A DNA stretch of 38,628 nucleotides from assembly GCA_036493475.1 (NCBI GenBank), contig DASXPS010000012.1, positions 1 through 38,628 on the forward strand, given 5' to 3'. The position numbers and the translations under genes were made by a program. The first letter of the stretch is position 1; every line of letters begins with the position of its first letter. The DNA comes from Sporichthyaceae bacterium (GTDB lineage Bacteria > Actinomycetota > Actinomycetes > Sporichthyales > Sporichthyaceae). Below are positions 25,051 through 32,585 of this stretch, in pieces. The notes under the pieces were generated by a model. That model was not told the DNA's origin, did not search any database, and saw only the letters and a program-made list of their open reading frames with translations.

Positions 25051-25110
25051 CCGAAAGCGCAGAACCGCACCCGAAATCGCTTGATTCGGCGTGCGGTTCT
25101 GCGCTTTCGG
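25051..25110. terminator. Long perfect hairpin between convergent genes
   Basis: CCGAAAGCGCAGAACCGCAC (25051-25070) pairs perfectly with 25091-25110 (20 bp). Inside, CCGAA (25071-25075) pairs with TTCGG (25085-25089). It sits between the ABC permease (plus) and the MFS-TetR gene (minus), so it can end transcription from both sides. It is longer than needed for that purpose and may be a dispersed palindromic repeat. Confidence 0.75.
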
Positions 25111-25112
25111 CG

Positions 25113-27245
25113 CTAAGTGCGTGCGTGGTGCGCGGGGCGGATGACGGAGAACAGCACCGAGTCGACCAGGCCCCGGTCGGCGGGCAGGCCAGCCATCAGC
25201 GAGTGGAACCACACCGGCCCGAGGAGCTGGTCGATGGCGTACTCCACCGGGACGGCCAGTCGATCGGACTCCCGCCGCAGCCGGGCCTCCAGCACCGCGC
25301 GGCGCGGCCCGGTCACCCGCTCCCGGAAGGCCGCCTCCAGCTCCGGGTTGCGGGACACCTCGGCGACCAGCGCGCCGATGACCTGCCGACCACGCGGCGT
25401 GGAGATCGTCTCGCCCATGTCGGAGAGATACGCACGCAGGTCGGACTTCAGGTCGCCGGTGTCGGGGATGGGGTGCGCGTCGAACACCTCTTGGATCGCC
25501 GCGGTCACCGCGTCGATTCGCGACGTCCAGTACCGCTGCAACGTCGTGGTCGCCACTCCGGAACGCGCGGCGACACCGTTGTAGGTGATCGACGACATGC
25601 CGGCGTCGGCCAACAACCCCAACGTGGCCACCGCCAGGTTGCGGCGCACCGGAGTGTCCAGCCGCTGCGCGGCGCCGTCGATGAGCACGGTGAGCTCGGG
25701 CTCGGCGAGGTTCTCCGGGCGCGCGGGCAGCCAAATGAACGCCACCAGCGCACCGGCGAACGCCACCCCCGCCGCCACGATCACGCTGATCGACAACGCG
25801 TGCACGAAGGCCCGGTTGGCCGCGTCGGTGAACGCCTCCGCGGTGGCCGCGGGTAGCTTCCCGGCGACGATGGCGGCCGCGCCCACCGATTCCCGGGCGG
25901 CATCGGCCGCGGCCGCATTCGCCTTGTCCACCTGCTGGAAGGTCGCGGACGAGGCCAGCCGGTCGCCGTACAGCGCGGTGGTCACCGACCCCATCACCGC
26001 GACGCCGAGAGCGCCGCCGACCTCGCGGGTGGTGTCGTTCATCGCCGACCCGACCCCGGCCTTCTCCGGGGGCAGCGAGCCCATGATCGAGTCGGTGGCC
26101 GGGGCCATTGCGAAGCCCATGCCGACCCCGATGATGCACAGCACCGCGGCGATGAACCCGTAGCCGCTGTCCGCGTGGATCCGGCCGAACAGCAGCAGCG
26201 CGACGCTGACCAGCACCAATCCGCCCGACACCACCGCCTTGGTGCCGAACCGGGCGACGAGCTTGGCGCTGGTCGGTGCGGCGAGCATGAGCACCCCGGC
26301 CACCGGCAGCAGCGCCACCCCGGACTTCAATGGGCTGTAGCCGAGCACGAACTGCAGGAACTGGCTGACGAAGAACAGCGAGCCGAACATCGCGAAGAAC
26401 ACCAGGGTCACCGCGACCGAGGCGGCGGTGAACCGCGGATTGGCGAAGAAGGAGATCTCCAGGATGGGCGCCGGGACGCGCCGCTCCCACACCACGAAGG
26501 CGGTCAGCAGCAGCACCGCGGCGAGGAACGAGGCCACGATCAGCGGGGCGCCCCAGCCGTCGCTCGGGCCCTGGATGATCCCGTAGAGCAGGGCGACCAA
26601 GCCCGTGGTCCACAACACGGTGCCCACCACATCCAGCGGCGGCGACTCCTGCTCGGTCGAGTTGGGCACCACGGCGATCGTGGCGAGCACGGTCACCGCC
26701 ACCACCGGGACGTTGACCAGAAACACCGAACCCCACCAGAAGTGCTGCAGCAGGAAGCCGCCCGCCAACGGCCCGATGGCCACGCCCAGCCCGGACACCC
26801 CGGCCCAGATGGCGATGGCCCTGGCCCGCTCCGCAGCGTCAGTGAAGACGTTGGTGAGAATCGACAACGTGGCGGGCATGATGAACGCCGCGCCGAAGCC
26901 CTGGACCGCGCGCATGAGAATGAGCGCGTCCGGGCTGTGCACCTGCGCGCAGGCGAATGATCCGACGCCGAAGACCACCAGCCCGGCGATCAGGCACGGC
27001 TTGCGGCCCAGCCGGTCCCCGGTGTTGCCCGCGATGAGCAGGAACCCGGCGAACACCATCGTGTAGCCGTCCTCGATCCATTGCAGCTGGGTCGAGGTAG
27101 TGCCCAGCTCGCGTACGAACGAGGGCAGCGCGACGTTGACGATCGTCCCGTCGATGCCCGTGATCAGCAGCGCCAGGCACATCACGGCGAGCACGGCCCA
27201 GCGGCGGTTGGACGCGGTCGCGGTCGCCGTGCTCACGGCGGCCAT
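25113..27245 (-). CDS. DHA2-type MFS efflux transporter fused to a TetR-family regulator
   Basis: 710 residues. Residues 1-510 are a 14-helix drug:H+ antiporter: motif A-like GNTGDRLGRKPCLI, motif C-like WAGVSGLGVAIGPLAGGFLL, LVNVPVVAVTVLATIAVV, ending FIWLPARPENLAEPE. Residues 531-710 are a TetR-type regulator. RRNLAVATLGLLADAGMSSI is followed by TYNGVAARSGVATTTLQRYW (helix-turn-helix) and a ligand-domain-like end (ISTPRGRQVIGALVAEVSRN, YAIDQLLGPVWFHSLMAG). The frame is continuous with no internal stop. This gives a membrane-tethered DNA-binding domain, presumably self-regulating the pump. It is divergent from the deazaflavin-dependent enzyme gene by 29 bp, so it may control both. Confidence 0.9.
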   Translation of the reverse strand: MAAVSTATATASNRRWAVLAVMCLALLITGIDGTIVNVALPSFVRELGTTSTQLQWIEDGYTMVFAGFLLIAGNTGDRLGRKPCLIAGLVVFGVGSFACAQVHSPDALILMRAVQGFGAAFIMPATLSILTNVFTDAAERARAIAIWAGVSGLGVAIGPLAGGFLLQHFWWGSVFLVNVPVVAVTVLATIAVVPNSTEQESPPLDVVGTVLWTTGLVALLYGIIQGPSDGWGAPLIVASFLAAVLLLTAFVVWERRVPAPILEISFFANPRFTAASVAVTLVFFAMFGSLFFVSQFLQFVLGYSPLKSGVALLPVAGVLMLAAPTSAKLVARFGTKAVVSGGLVLVSVALLLFGRIHADSGYGFIAAVLCIIGVGMGFAMAPATDSIMGSLPPEKAGVGSAMNDTTREVGGALGVAVMGSVTTALYGDRLASSATFQQVDKANAAAADAARESVGAAAIVAGKLPAATAEAFTDAANRAFVHALSISVIVAAGVAFAGALVAFIWLPARPENLAEPELTVLIDGAAQRLDTPVRRNLAVATLGLLADAGMSSITYNGVAARSGVATTTLQRYWTSRIDAVTAAIQEVFDAHPIPDTGDLKSDLRAYLSDMGETISTPRGRQVIGALVAEVSRNPELEAAFRERVTGPRRAVLEARLRRESDRLAVPVEYAIDQLLGPVWFHSLMAGLPADRGLVDSVLFSVIRPAHHART

Positions 27246-27274
27246 CCTTACCCACCGCGATAGCCTCAGCGCCC

Positions 27275-27712
27275 ATGGGAGCCGGGAACGCCGCCAAGGA
27301 CAAGGCCAGCAAGCTGGCCGCAGGCCTGCACGCCACCGTCATCCGCCGCTCCGGCGGCAAGATCGGGCAGAAGTTCCGGGGCGCCCCGGTGTTGCTGCTG
27401 ACCACCACCGGTCGCAAATCCGGCCAGTCACGCACGTCGCCGCTGCTCTACCTGCGCGACGGCGACGACATCGCCGTGGTCGCCAGTTACGGCGGCGACG
27501 ACCGCTTCCCGGCCTGGTACCACAACCTGGTCGCCAACCCCGAGGTGAGCGCCGAGGTGGACGGCAAGAAGGTGCAGCTGCGGGCTTCGGTTGCCGACGC
27601 AGCGACCCGAGCGCGGCTCTGGCCGGAACTGCTGACGATGTATAAGACCTACGAGAGCTACCAGAAGAAGACTGACCGGGAGATCCCCGTCGTGCTGCTC
27701 AGCCCGCGCTGA
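27275..27712 (+). CDS. Deazaflavin (F420)-dependent nitroreductase-family protein
   Basis: 145 residues. Split-barrel fold of the DUF385/Ddn-like family. Key blocks are KFRGAPVLLLTTTGRKSGQS, RTSPLLYLRDGDDIAVVASY, GGDDRFPAWYHNLVANPEV, and the end KTDREIPVVLLSPR. Members reduce quinones or nitro-compounds with reduced F420. A TAGCCT box ends eight bases before the ATG, so the mRNA may be leaderless. Divergent from the MFS-TetR gene; its stop overlaps the 3' end of the convergent DnaJ-like gene by 14 bp. Confidence 0.93.
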   Translation: MGAGNAAKDKASKLAAGLHATVIRRSGGKIGQKFRGAPVLLLTTTGRKSGQSRTSPLLYLRDGDDIAVVASYGGDDRFPAWYHNLVANPEVSAEVDGKKVQLRASVADAATRARLWPELLTMYKTYESYQKKTDREIPVVLLSPR

Positions 27713-28013
27713 CCTCGACGCGCACCAGCAGATCGCCGAATCCATCCGGCGCCGGGGCGTTGCTGCGCGGCAGCCGGAACAGCCGACCGGTGCTGGTGCC
27801 CGGCGGAATACGCAGGCGCACGTTCTGACCGGGCGCCGGCACCGAGATCATCGCCCCGTGCTCGGCCTCTTCGGGGCGGATGGACACGACGAGGACCAGT
27901 TCGCCCGCGGCGCGTTCGAAGCGCGCGGACAGCGGCTTCTGTAGCGACTCGGGCCCGCCCGGCCAGGCCGGACGACTCCAGCGGTCGCGCTCCAACCAGT
28001 TGACGACGCTCAT
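27699..28013 (-). CDS. Orphan DnaJ C-terminal-domain-like protein
   Basis: 104 residues. The second half (GQNVRLRIPPGTSTGRLFRL, then PRSNAPAPDGFGDLLVRVEV) has the pattern of the C-terminal substrate-binding domain of DnaJ/CbpA. The J domain and the zinc region are absent. The N-terminal half (MSVVNWLERDRWSRPAWPGG, FERAAGELVLVVSIRPEEAE) is not recognised. GGGAGGG lies five bases before the ATG. No dnaK or grpE is near. It could be a client-binding cofactor or a remnant. Confidence 0.65.
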   Translation of the reverse strand: MSVVNWLERDRWSRPAWPGGPESLQKPLSARFERAAGELVLVVSIRPEEAEHGAMISVPAPGQNVRLRIPPGTSTGRLFRLPRSNAPAPDGFGDLLVRVEVSAG

Positions 28014-28735
28014 CGCATCCCTCCCGGTAAAGGCAGATCCTGCGGGTTACCCGTGAGGAAGGGAACCTCTTTCTGACGGTCAAAACCTGCTGACCGCTTC
28101 CTACCCCGTACGACGATCGGCCAATCGATTTCATTCCCGTCCCGGGGACGCCAGGTGAAGAGCGAACCGCCGGTGGACGAAGCGCAGCCGGCCGGACGGT
28201 GCTCGTCACCCACGTATGAGTCTTTTCATCGTCGCCTGCGAGTAAATCGACGCGGCTGCGGCCGACTCGTAAGCACTTTCGGTGCTGAGCAAAATACGCT
28301 TCGTATACGCCGCGCCGTCCACCTTCCCAGCACCATCCAGCTCAGCAGTAGTGCGCGCTTTAGCCGCGGGCAATTTTGGTAATCGGGACAAGATCTCCTT
28401 GACCCGCCGGAGCAGGCTGGTCCGGCAAAAGGCCAGGTCAGTGCCGAATTCGGCAGCGACGAGCGATCTTGGACGCAGCGGGCGTCTGCCCGGTTCCAGG
28501 GTGTTTCTCGCCCCGCGCCAACCGTCACGGAATGCGCGATCCGGACAATGGCCAGCAACTTGATTTTCGGCTGACATCCGTCATTCCCCGACGCCAACAT
28601 TTGTCACGTCGCCCCGACATTCGATCGGGCCGCGAGGGGAAATGCCCTCGGCGCAGGTGGGGAGACCTGCCGCCGAATAGGCCCCGCCTGCCGGGCTCTC
28701 GCATCACACCATCCACCTCTGGGGGAGTACTACCC
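28014..28735. other. Long intergenic region upstream of the SipW-type operon
   Basis: 722 bp, less GC-rich than its surroundings. An open minus-strand frame at 28206-28577 (123 residues, MSAENQVAGHCPDRAFRDGW) has no ribosome site and no family match, so I do not call it. Structures seen: an inverted repeat CGGTCA/TGACCG (28077-28096) just upstream of the DnaJ-like gene, possibly an operator. Two stacked hairpins lie in the leader of the surface-protein operon: CGAGGG/CCCTCG (28633-28650) and GCAGGT/ACCTGC (28653-28670). The operon promoter should lie in 28560-28630. Confidence 0.5.
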
Positions 28736-29236
28736 ATGCGCATCACCAAGAAGAAGATCGCCGGCGTCGTCGCCGCCACCACCGTCGTCGCCCTCGGCTC
28801 CACCGCGGCCTTCGCGTACTGGACCGGCAGCGGCTCGGCCGATGGCTCCACCACCCTCGCCGCCGGCTTCGCGGACCTGCACGCCGCCCTGACCATCGCC
28901 GACAGCGGCACGCTGATGCCGGGCGGTTCCGTCCAGGTCACCTCGGCCTCGATCAGCAACCCCAACGCGTCCACCATCTACATCACCGGCTTCGACGCGC
29001 CCACCTTCACCTTCGACGCGGCACACACCGGCTGCTCGGCAAGCTGGTTCACGCTGACGAACCTGCCGGCGAGCATCGCCACCCCGATCCCCGCCGCCAA
29101 CGGCACCACCGTGATCAACACCGTCCCGCTGAACATCCAGCTGACCATGAGCAACCTCGTGGGCACGGACCAGGGCGACTGCAAGAACGCGACCATCACC
29201 GTCACCTCTGCGCTGCACACCCAGACGACGGCGTAG
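28736..29236 (+). CDS. Secreted protein with SipW-type signal peptide (fibre-subunit candidate)
   Basis: 166 residues. The signal MRITKKKIAGVVAATTVVAL continues to AFA (27) and is followed at once by YWTGSGSADGSTTLAAG. The aromatic pair after cleavage is the hallmark of substrates of the SipW-type signal peptidase (TasA/camelysin-like proteins). The mature part is a beta-rich domain: GTLMPGGSVQVTSASISNPN, a Cys in HTGCSASWF, another in GDCKNATITV. The start has GGGGGAG nine bases upstream. A strong hairpin separates it from the next gene, so it may be made in excess of the others. TasA-like fibre formation is inferred. Confidence 0.8.
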   Translation: MRITKKKIAGVVAATTVVALGSTAAFAYWTGSGSADGSTTLAAGFADLHAALTIADSGTLMPGGSVQVTSASISNPNASTIYITGFDAPTFTFDAAHTGCSASWFTLTNLPASIATPIPAANGTTVINTVPLNIQLTMSNLVGTDQGDCKNATITVTSALHTQTTA

Positions 29237-29249
29237 TTCCACTTCCGGA

Positions 29250-29282
29250 CCGGTGGGGCGGCGCCAGGCCCCGCCCCACCGG
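29250..29282 (+). terminator. Intra-operon hairpin after the first SipW-type gene
   Basis: CCGGTGGGGCGG (29250-29261) pairs perfectly with CCGCCCCACCGG (29271-29282) around a nine-base loop. It lies 13 bp after the stop. No T-run, so partial termination or 3'-end protection of the first transcript is likely. Confidence 0.65.
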
Positions 29283-29322
29283 CCCGCATCTGACAGCACG
29301 TCACTTTCGACAGGGGGATCCG

Positions 29323-29832
29323 ATGACTGGGTCGCACACCCGGCTGCTCGGCGGTAGCGGTCGCCATCGTGCGCCCCGCCCTCGCCGCATGGCCCGCGGG
29401 GCCGTGGTGGTGGGAGCGGGCCTGGTCGCCGTGGCCACCGCCGCGCCCGCCTTTGCGTTCTACGCGGGCGGCGGCACGGCGACGGGTAGCACCACGCTCG
29501 CGAACCCCCTGGCGTTCGCGGCGAGCGGCACCGCGACGGGGCTGTACCCCGGCGGCGCGGCCGACGTCGCGCTGACCATCGACAACACCGGCGGTCCCGC
29601 GCTGACGCTGCAGAGCGTATCCCTGGACACCACGCGCACCATCGTCATCAGCAACGCGCCCGGCTGCACGATGCCCGCGGTCTCGATCAGCTTCGCCGGA
29701 TCGATCGCCATCCCGGCCAACGCGTCCACCACGGTCACGCTTCACAACGCCGCCACCATGGGCACCACATCTCAGAACGCCTGCCAGGGCGGCACATTCA
29801 AAATCCCGGCTACCGTGACGGCGGTGCAGTGA
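29323..29832 (+). CDS. Second secreted protein with SipW-type signal peptide
   Basis: 169 residues. After a long basic N-terminus, the signal ends PAFA (45) followed by FYAGGGTATGSTTLANP, parallel to the first gene's product. The mature domain shows the same motif order: GLYPGGAADVALTIDNTGGP, a Cys in APGCTMPAV, a Cys near the end (NACQGGTFKI). No sorting signal. GGGGGA lies about seven bases before the ATG. Its stop overlaps the next start (TGATG), so genes two to four are tightly coupled. Confidence 0.8.
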   Translation: MTGSHTRLLGGSGRHRAPRPRRMARGAVVVGAGLVAVATAAPAFAFYAGGGTATGSTTLANPLAFAASGTATGLYPGGAADVALTIDNTGGPALTLQSVSLDTTRTIVISNAPGCTMPAVSISFAGSIAIPANASTTVTLHNAATMGTTSQNACQGGTFKIPATVTAVQ

Positions 29833-31103
29833 TGGAGCGTCACAGCGCACGCCGATCGGCGTTGCTCACCGCCGGCGTGACCGGCCTGATTCTTATCGGC
29901 ACCGGCGTGCCCGCCTGGGCGTTCTGGTCGCAGCCGCCCTCCGACGCCGTCGTTCGCACGACGGCCACCGCGATGGGCACGCCCCGCGGCGGGGTATCCG
30001 CCGTCGTGACTCTTCGGCTGGTGGGGCTGCCCGTCGCCGGACATCTGCACTTCACCATCACCGACCCGCCCGCCACCGGGCCGACGCCGCTGTCCTATCG
30101 CGTCACCCGCCTGAACGGCTCGACCGTCTGCACCATCGTGTCGCCGGCCACCAGCTGCGACGGTCCGACCACATTGATCCCGGACGTGCTCGGGGTCTAC
30201 CGCGTGGTCGCCGTGCGCTATCAGTGGGAGTCGCGGCACCCCGCCTTCGTATCGGTGCTCAGCTCGATCTTCACCAACGGCCTCTCCGTCGGGCTGACCG
30301 CGGACGCCGGGGGTGCCGACGCCGAGGTGGGCGGCCCGATGAGCCTGGCGGTGCCCGGCACGCCGACGCTGATGGCAGCCGACGACACGGGCGTCGAGGA
30401 CGACTCGGTCAGCAACGCCGCGGCCCCGCGCGTCACCGGCACCGCTGACCCGGACAGCACCGTGCGACTGACCGCCGGGAACACCGAGGTGGGCCGCGGT
30501 ACGGCTGACGACAAGGGTCACTACAAGATCCCGGTCACCCTGGGCGACGGCGACCACGCGGTCATCGCGTCCACGGTTCAGGACGGGATCAGCAGCCCCG
30601 GCTCCGCGTCCTCCGACGTGGTGGTCGACCGCTCCGGGCCCGACCTGAAGGTCAAGGCCGTCGGCAGCGGGGACGACGCGAAGGTGACCGGCACCGTCGG
30701 ACGCGACGCGGGCGACCAGCCCACGGTGACGATCCAGGCGGACAACGGTGCCGTCGTCGACGCGACGCCGACCGTGGACGCCGACGGATCGTTCGCGACC
30801 GCGATCAAGCTGAAGTCGGGGACGACCAAGGTTCGGGTCACCCAGCAGGACGAAGCCGGCAACCAGACCGTCCGCACGGTGTCCTTCGACGGTCCCGACC
30901 CGGCGCCGGCCAAGAACGATCCCCCGCCTCCCGCCACCGACGCGTCTGCGCCCAAGAAGGACGACGTCACGAAGGACTCGACGGGCTCGACCAACTCCGG
31001 TCAGGACGTGCCCGCCGCGACGTCCACAGGCGGCAAGGCCGAGGACGACCCCGCCCCGGCGCAGCCCGCCGATACCAGCTCCACCGGGAAGGACGCCGAC
31101 TGA
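29832..31103 (+). CDS. Secreted Ig-like-domain protein with SipW-type signal peptide
   Basis: 423 residues. The signal ends VPAWA (30), followed by FWSQPPSD. Residues to about 150 form a first domain (RLVGLPVAGHLHFTITDPPA, a Cys pair in STVCTIVSPATSCDG). Two bacterial Ig-like repeats follow (APRVTGTADPDSTVRLTAGN through DVVVDRSGP, and DAKVTGTVGRDAGDQPTVTI through VRTVSFDG). The last 70 residues are a Pro/Ala/Asp/Lys/Ser-rich tail suited to spanning the wall, with no LPxTG. ATG 29832 is chosen; GTG one codon earlier is possible. An adhesin or connector role is inferred. Confidence 0.8.
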   Translation: MERHSARRSALLTAGVTGLILIGTGVPAWAFWSQPPSDAVVRTTATAMGTPRGGVSAVVTLRLVGLPVAGHLHFTITDPPATGPTPLSYRVTRLNGSTVCTIVSPATSCDGPTTLIPDVLGVYRVVAVRYQWESRHPAFVSVLSSIFTNGLSVGLTADAGGADAEVGGPMSLAVPGTPTLMAADDTGVEDDSVSNAAAPRVTGTADPDSTVRLTAGNTEVGRGTADDKGHYKIPVTLGDGDHAVIASTVQDGISSPGSASSDVVVDRSGPDLKVKAVGSGDDAKVTGTVGRDAGDQPTVTIQADNGAVVDATPTVDADGSFATAIKLKSGTTKVRVTQQDEAGNQTVRTVSFDGPDPAPAKNDPPPPATDASAPKKDDVTKDSTGSTNSGQDVPAATSTGGKAEDDPAPAQPADTSSTGKDAD

Positions 31104-31792
31104 TGGCCACCACCGCCTCCTGGCTCGTTGCGGCCACGGCCGGCGCCGCCCTGGTGCTGACCGCCGCGGGCACCGCGAGCGCCGCCACCCAGCTCCACTT
31201 CGGCATCGCCGGCGCGCCCACCGGCACGCTGTACCCGGGCGCCACCGGCGTCATCGACCTGCTGCTGACCAACCCGAACGACGTCTCGTTGCGGCTGCAG
31301 GATCTGACGGTGACGCTGAGCTCGATCATCCCCGCCGTCGGAGCCGTGGGGCCCTGCACCGCGGCCGACTTCGTGATCGACCAATTGCCGAGCAACGCCG
31401 GCCTGATCCTTCCGCCGCACTCGAACCAGACGCTGACGGCGCTGGGCGTCACCAACGCCGACCTACCGCGGCTGACCATGCTCGATTCGGCCCAGAACCA
31501 GGACGGCTGCAAGTCCGCCGTGGTCAACCTGCATTACGTCGGCGACGCTCTCGTCGGTAGCGGCGGGGGTGACGGGTCCGACCACGCCCACGACGGCGAT
31601 GGTCACGACCACGATGGCAACCACGACCACGACCACGCGGACGGCGATGGCGATTCCGGCCCGACGCACACCGGCACCCTGCCGAGCACCGGCGGGTCCC
31701 ACGTGCAGGACATGACCGCCGCCGCCTCGGCGCTGATCCTGTTCGGCACGGCCACCGTGGCGGTCGTCCGCCGGCGTCGGCACAGCAGCTGA
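31103..31792 (+). CDS. Sortase-anchored surface protein (LPSTG) with His/Asp-rich segment
   Basis: 229 residues. A signal peptide ends TASA (27). The mature domain has the same layout as the first two products: GTLYPGATGVIDLLLTNPND, Cys85 (VGPCTAADF), Cys136 (DGCKSAVVNL). Residues 160-184 are almost all His, Asp and Gly and could bind metal. The end has LPSTG (193-197), a hydrophobic helix and RRRR, a classic sorting signal. ATG 31103 overlaps the previous stop (TGATG). It probably fixes the operon's assembly to peptidoglycan. The stop lies one base from the convergent hydrolase gene. Confidence 0.85.
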   Translation: MATTASWLVAATAGAALVLTAAGTASAATQLHFGIAGAPTGTLYPGATGVIDLLLTNPNDVSLRLQDLTVTLSSIIPAVGAVGPCTAADFVIDQLPSNAGLILPPHSNQTLTALGVTNADLPRLTMLDSAQNQDGCKSAVVNLHYVGDALVGSGGGDGSDHAHDGDGHDHDGNHDHDHADGDGDSGPTHTGTLPSTGGSHVQDMTAAASALILFGTATVAVVRRRRHSS

Positions 31793-31793
31793 G

Positions 31794-32585
31794 TCAGGCG
31801 CCGACGCCGAGATACTCCAGTTGGGCCGCCACCGACCATTCGGCGTACGGCCACAACACCGGATCGACGTCGGCGTAAACGCGTTCGACCACCTGCCGGG
31901 ACGTTCGGTCGCCCGCCGCAACCGCGGCGCGCACCTGATCCAGCCGCTCCTGACGGTGCTTCAGGTAGAACGCAATTGCTTCGCCGGCGTGCGGCAGCAC
32001 GGCCCCGTGACCGGGGTAGACGACGGACACCGGCTCCGGGGTCATCGCGTGCAGCCGCTCCAGCGATGCCAGGTAGTCGGCGAGCTTCCCGTCCGGGTGC
32101 GCGACCACCGTGGTGCCCCGGCCGAGCACGGTGTCCCCGGTGAGGATCGCCCGGTCCGCGGGCAACAGCAGGGTCACCGAATCCGAGGTGTGCCCCGGCG
32201 TGGCCAGCACCTGCAGATCCAGGCCGTCGACAGCAATGCGCTCGCCCTCGACCAGTCCGCCGCCGCCGCGTTCCCGGAACTCCGGCTCCACCGCGCGCAC
32301 CGGGGCCTGCGCCAACTCGGCGAACCGCGCCGCGCCCTCGGTGTGATCGGGGTGCCGATGCGTCACAATCACCAGGCCCACCGAACGGTCGCCCTCCGTG
32401 GCCCGCGCCAGCACCGCGGCCAGGTGCCCCTCGTCCAACGGCCCCGGGTCGATCACCACCGACTGTCGCCCGCCCGGATCGGCCAGCACCCAGGTATTGG
32501 TGCCGTCCAGCGTCATCGGGCTCGGGTTGGGCGCGAGCACGCAGTGCGCGCGCTCGCTGACCGCGCCGCCGGTCCACCCGCTCAC
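31794..32585 (-). CDS. Metallo-beta-lactamase-fold hydrolase
   Basis: 263 residues. The metal motif THRHPDHTEGA (HxHxDH), the later His in LATPGHTSDSV, Asp in ILTGDTVLG and the His in VVYPGHGAVL form the dinuclear zinc site. A C-terminal helical end (EERLDQVRAAVAAG-type region, YADVDPVLWPYAEWSV) resembles LACTB2-like members. Likely an RNA, thioester or lactone hydrolase; Rv3677c of M. tuberculosis is the positional counterpart. GTG 32585 overlaps the NUDIX stop (GTGA). Last gene of a coupled minus-strand operon. Confidence 0.92.
   Translation of the reverse strand: MSGWTGGAVSERAHCVLAPNPSPMTLDGTNTWVLADPGGRQSVVIDPGPLDEGHLAAVLARATEGDRSVGLVIVTHRHPDHTEGAARFAELAQAPVRAVEPEFRERGGGGLVEGERIAVDGLDLQVLATPGHTSDSVTLLLPADRAILTGDTVLGRGTTVVAHPDGKLADYLASLERLHAMTPEPVSVVYPGHGAVLPHAGEAIAFYLKHRQERLDQVRAAVAAGDRTSRQVVERVYADVDPVLWPYAEWSVAAQLEYLGVGA

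Noticed and set aside
28077-28096. HspR-type (HAIR) operator upstream of the DnaJ-like gene
   Set aside because: The inverted repeat CGGTCA/TGACCG does not match the CTTGAGT/ACTCAAG consensus.
28206-28577. Open minus-strand frame of 123 codons, with an overlapping frame of 124 codons
   Set aside because: No ribosome site, mixed third-position composition, no family or membrane character, and two competing frames over the same bases. Kept as intergenic.
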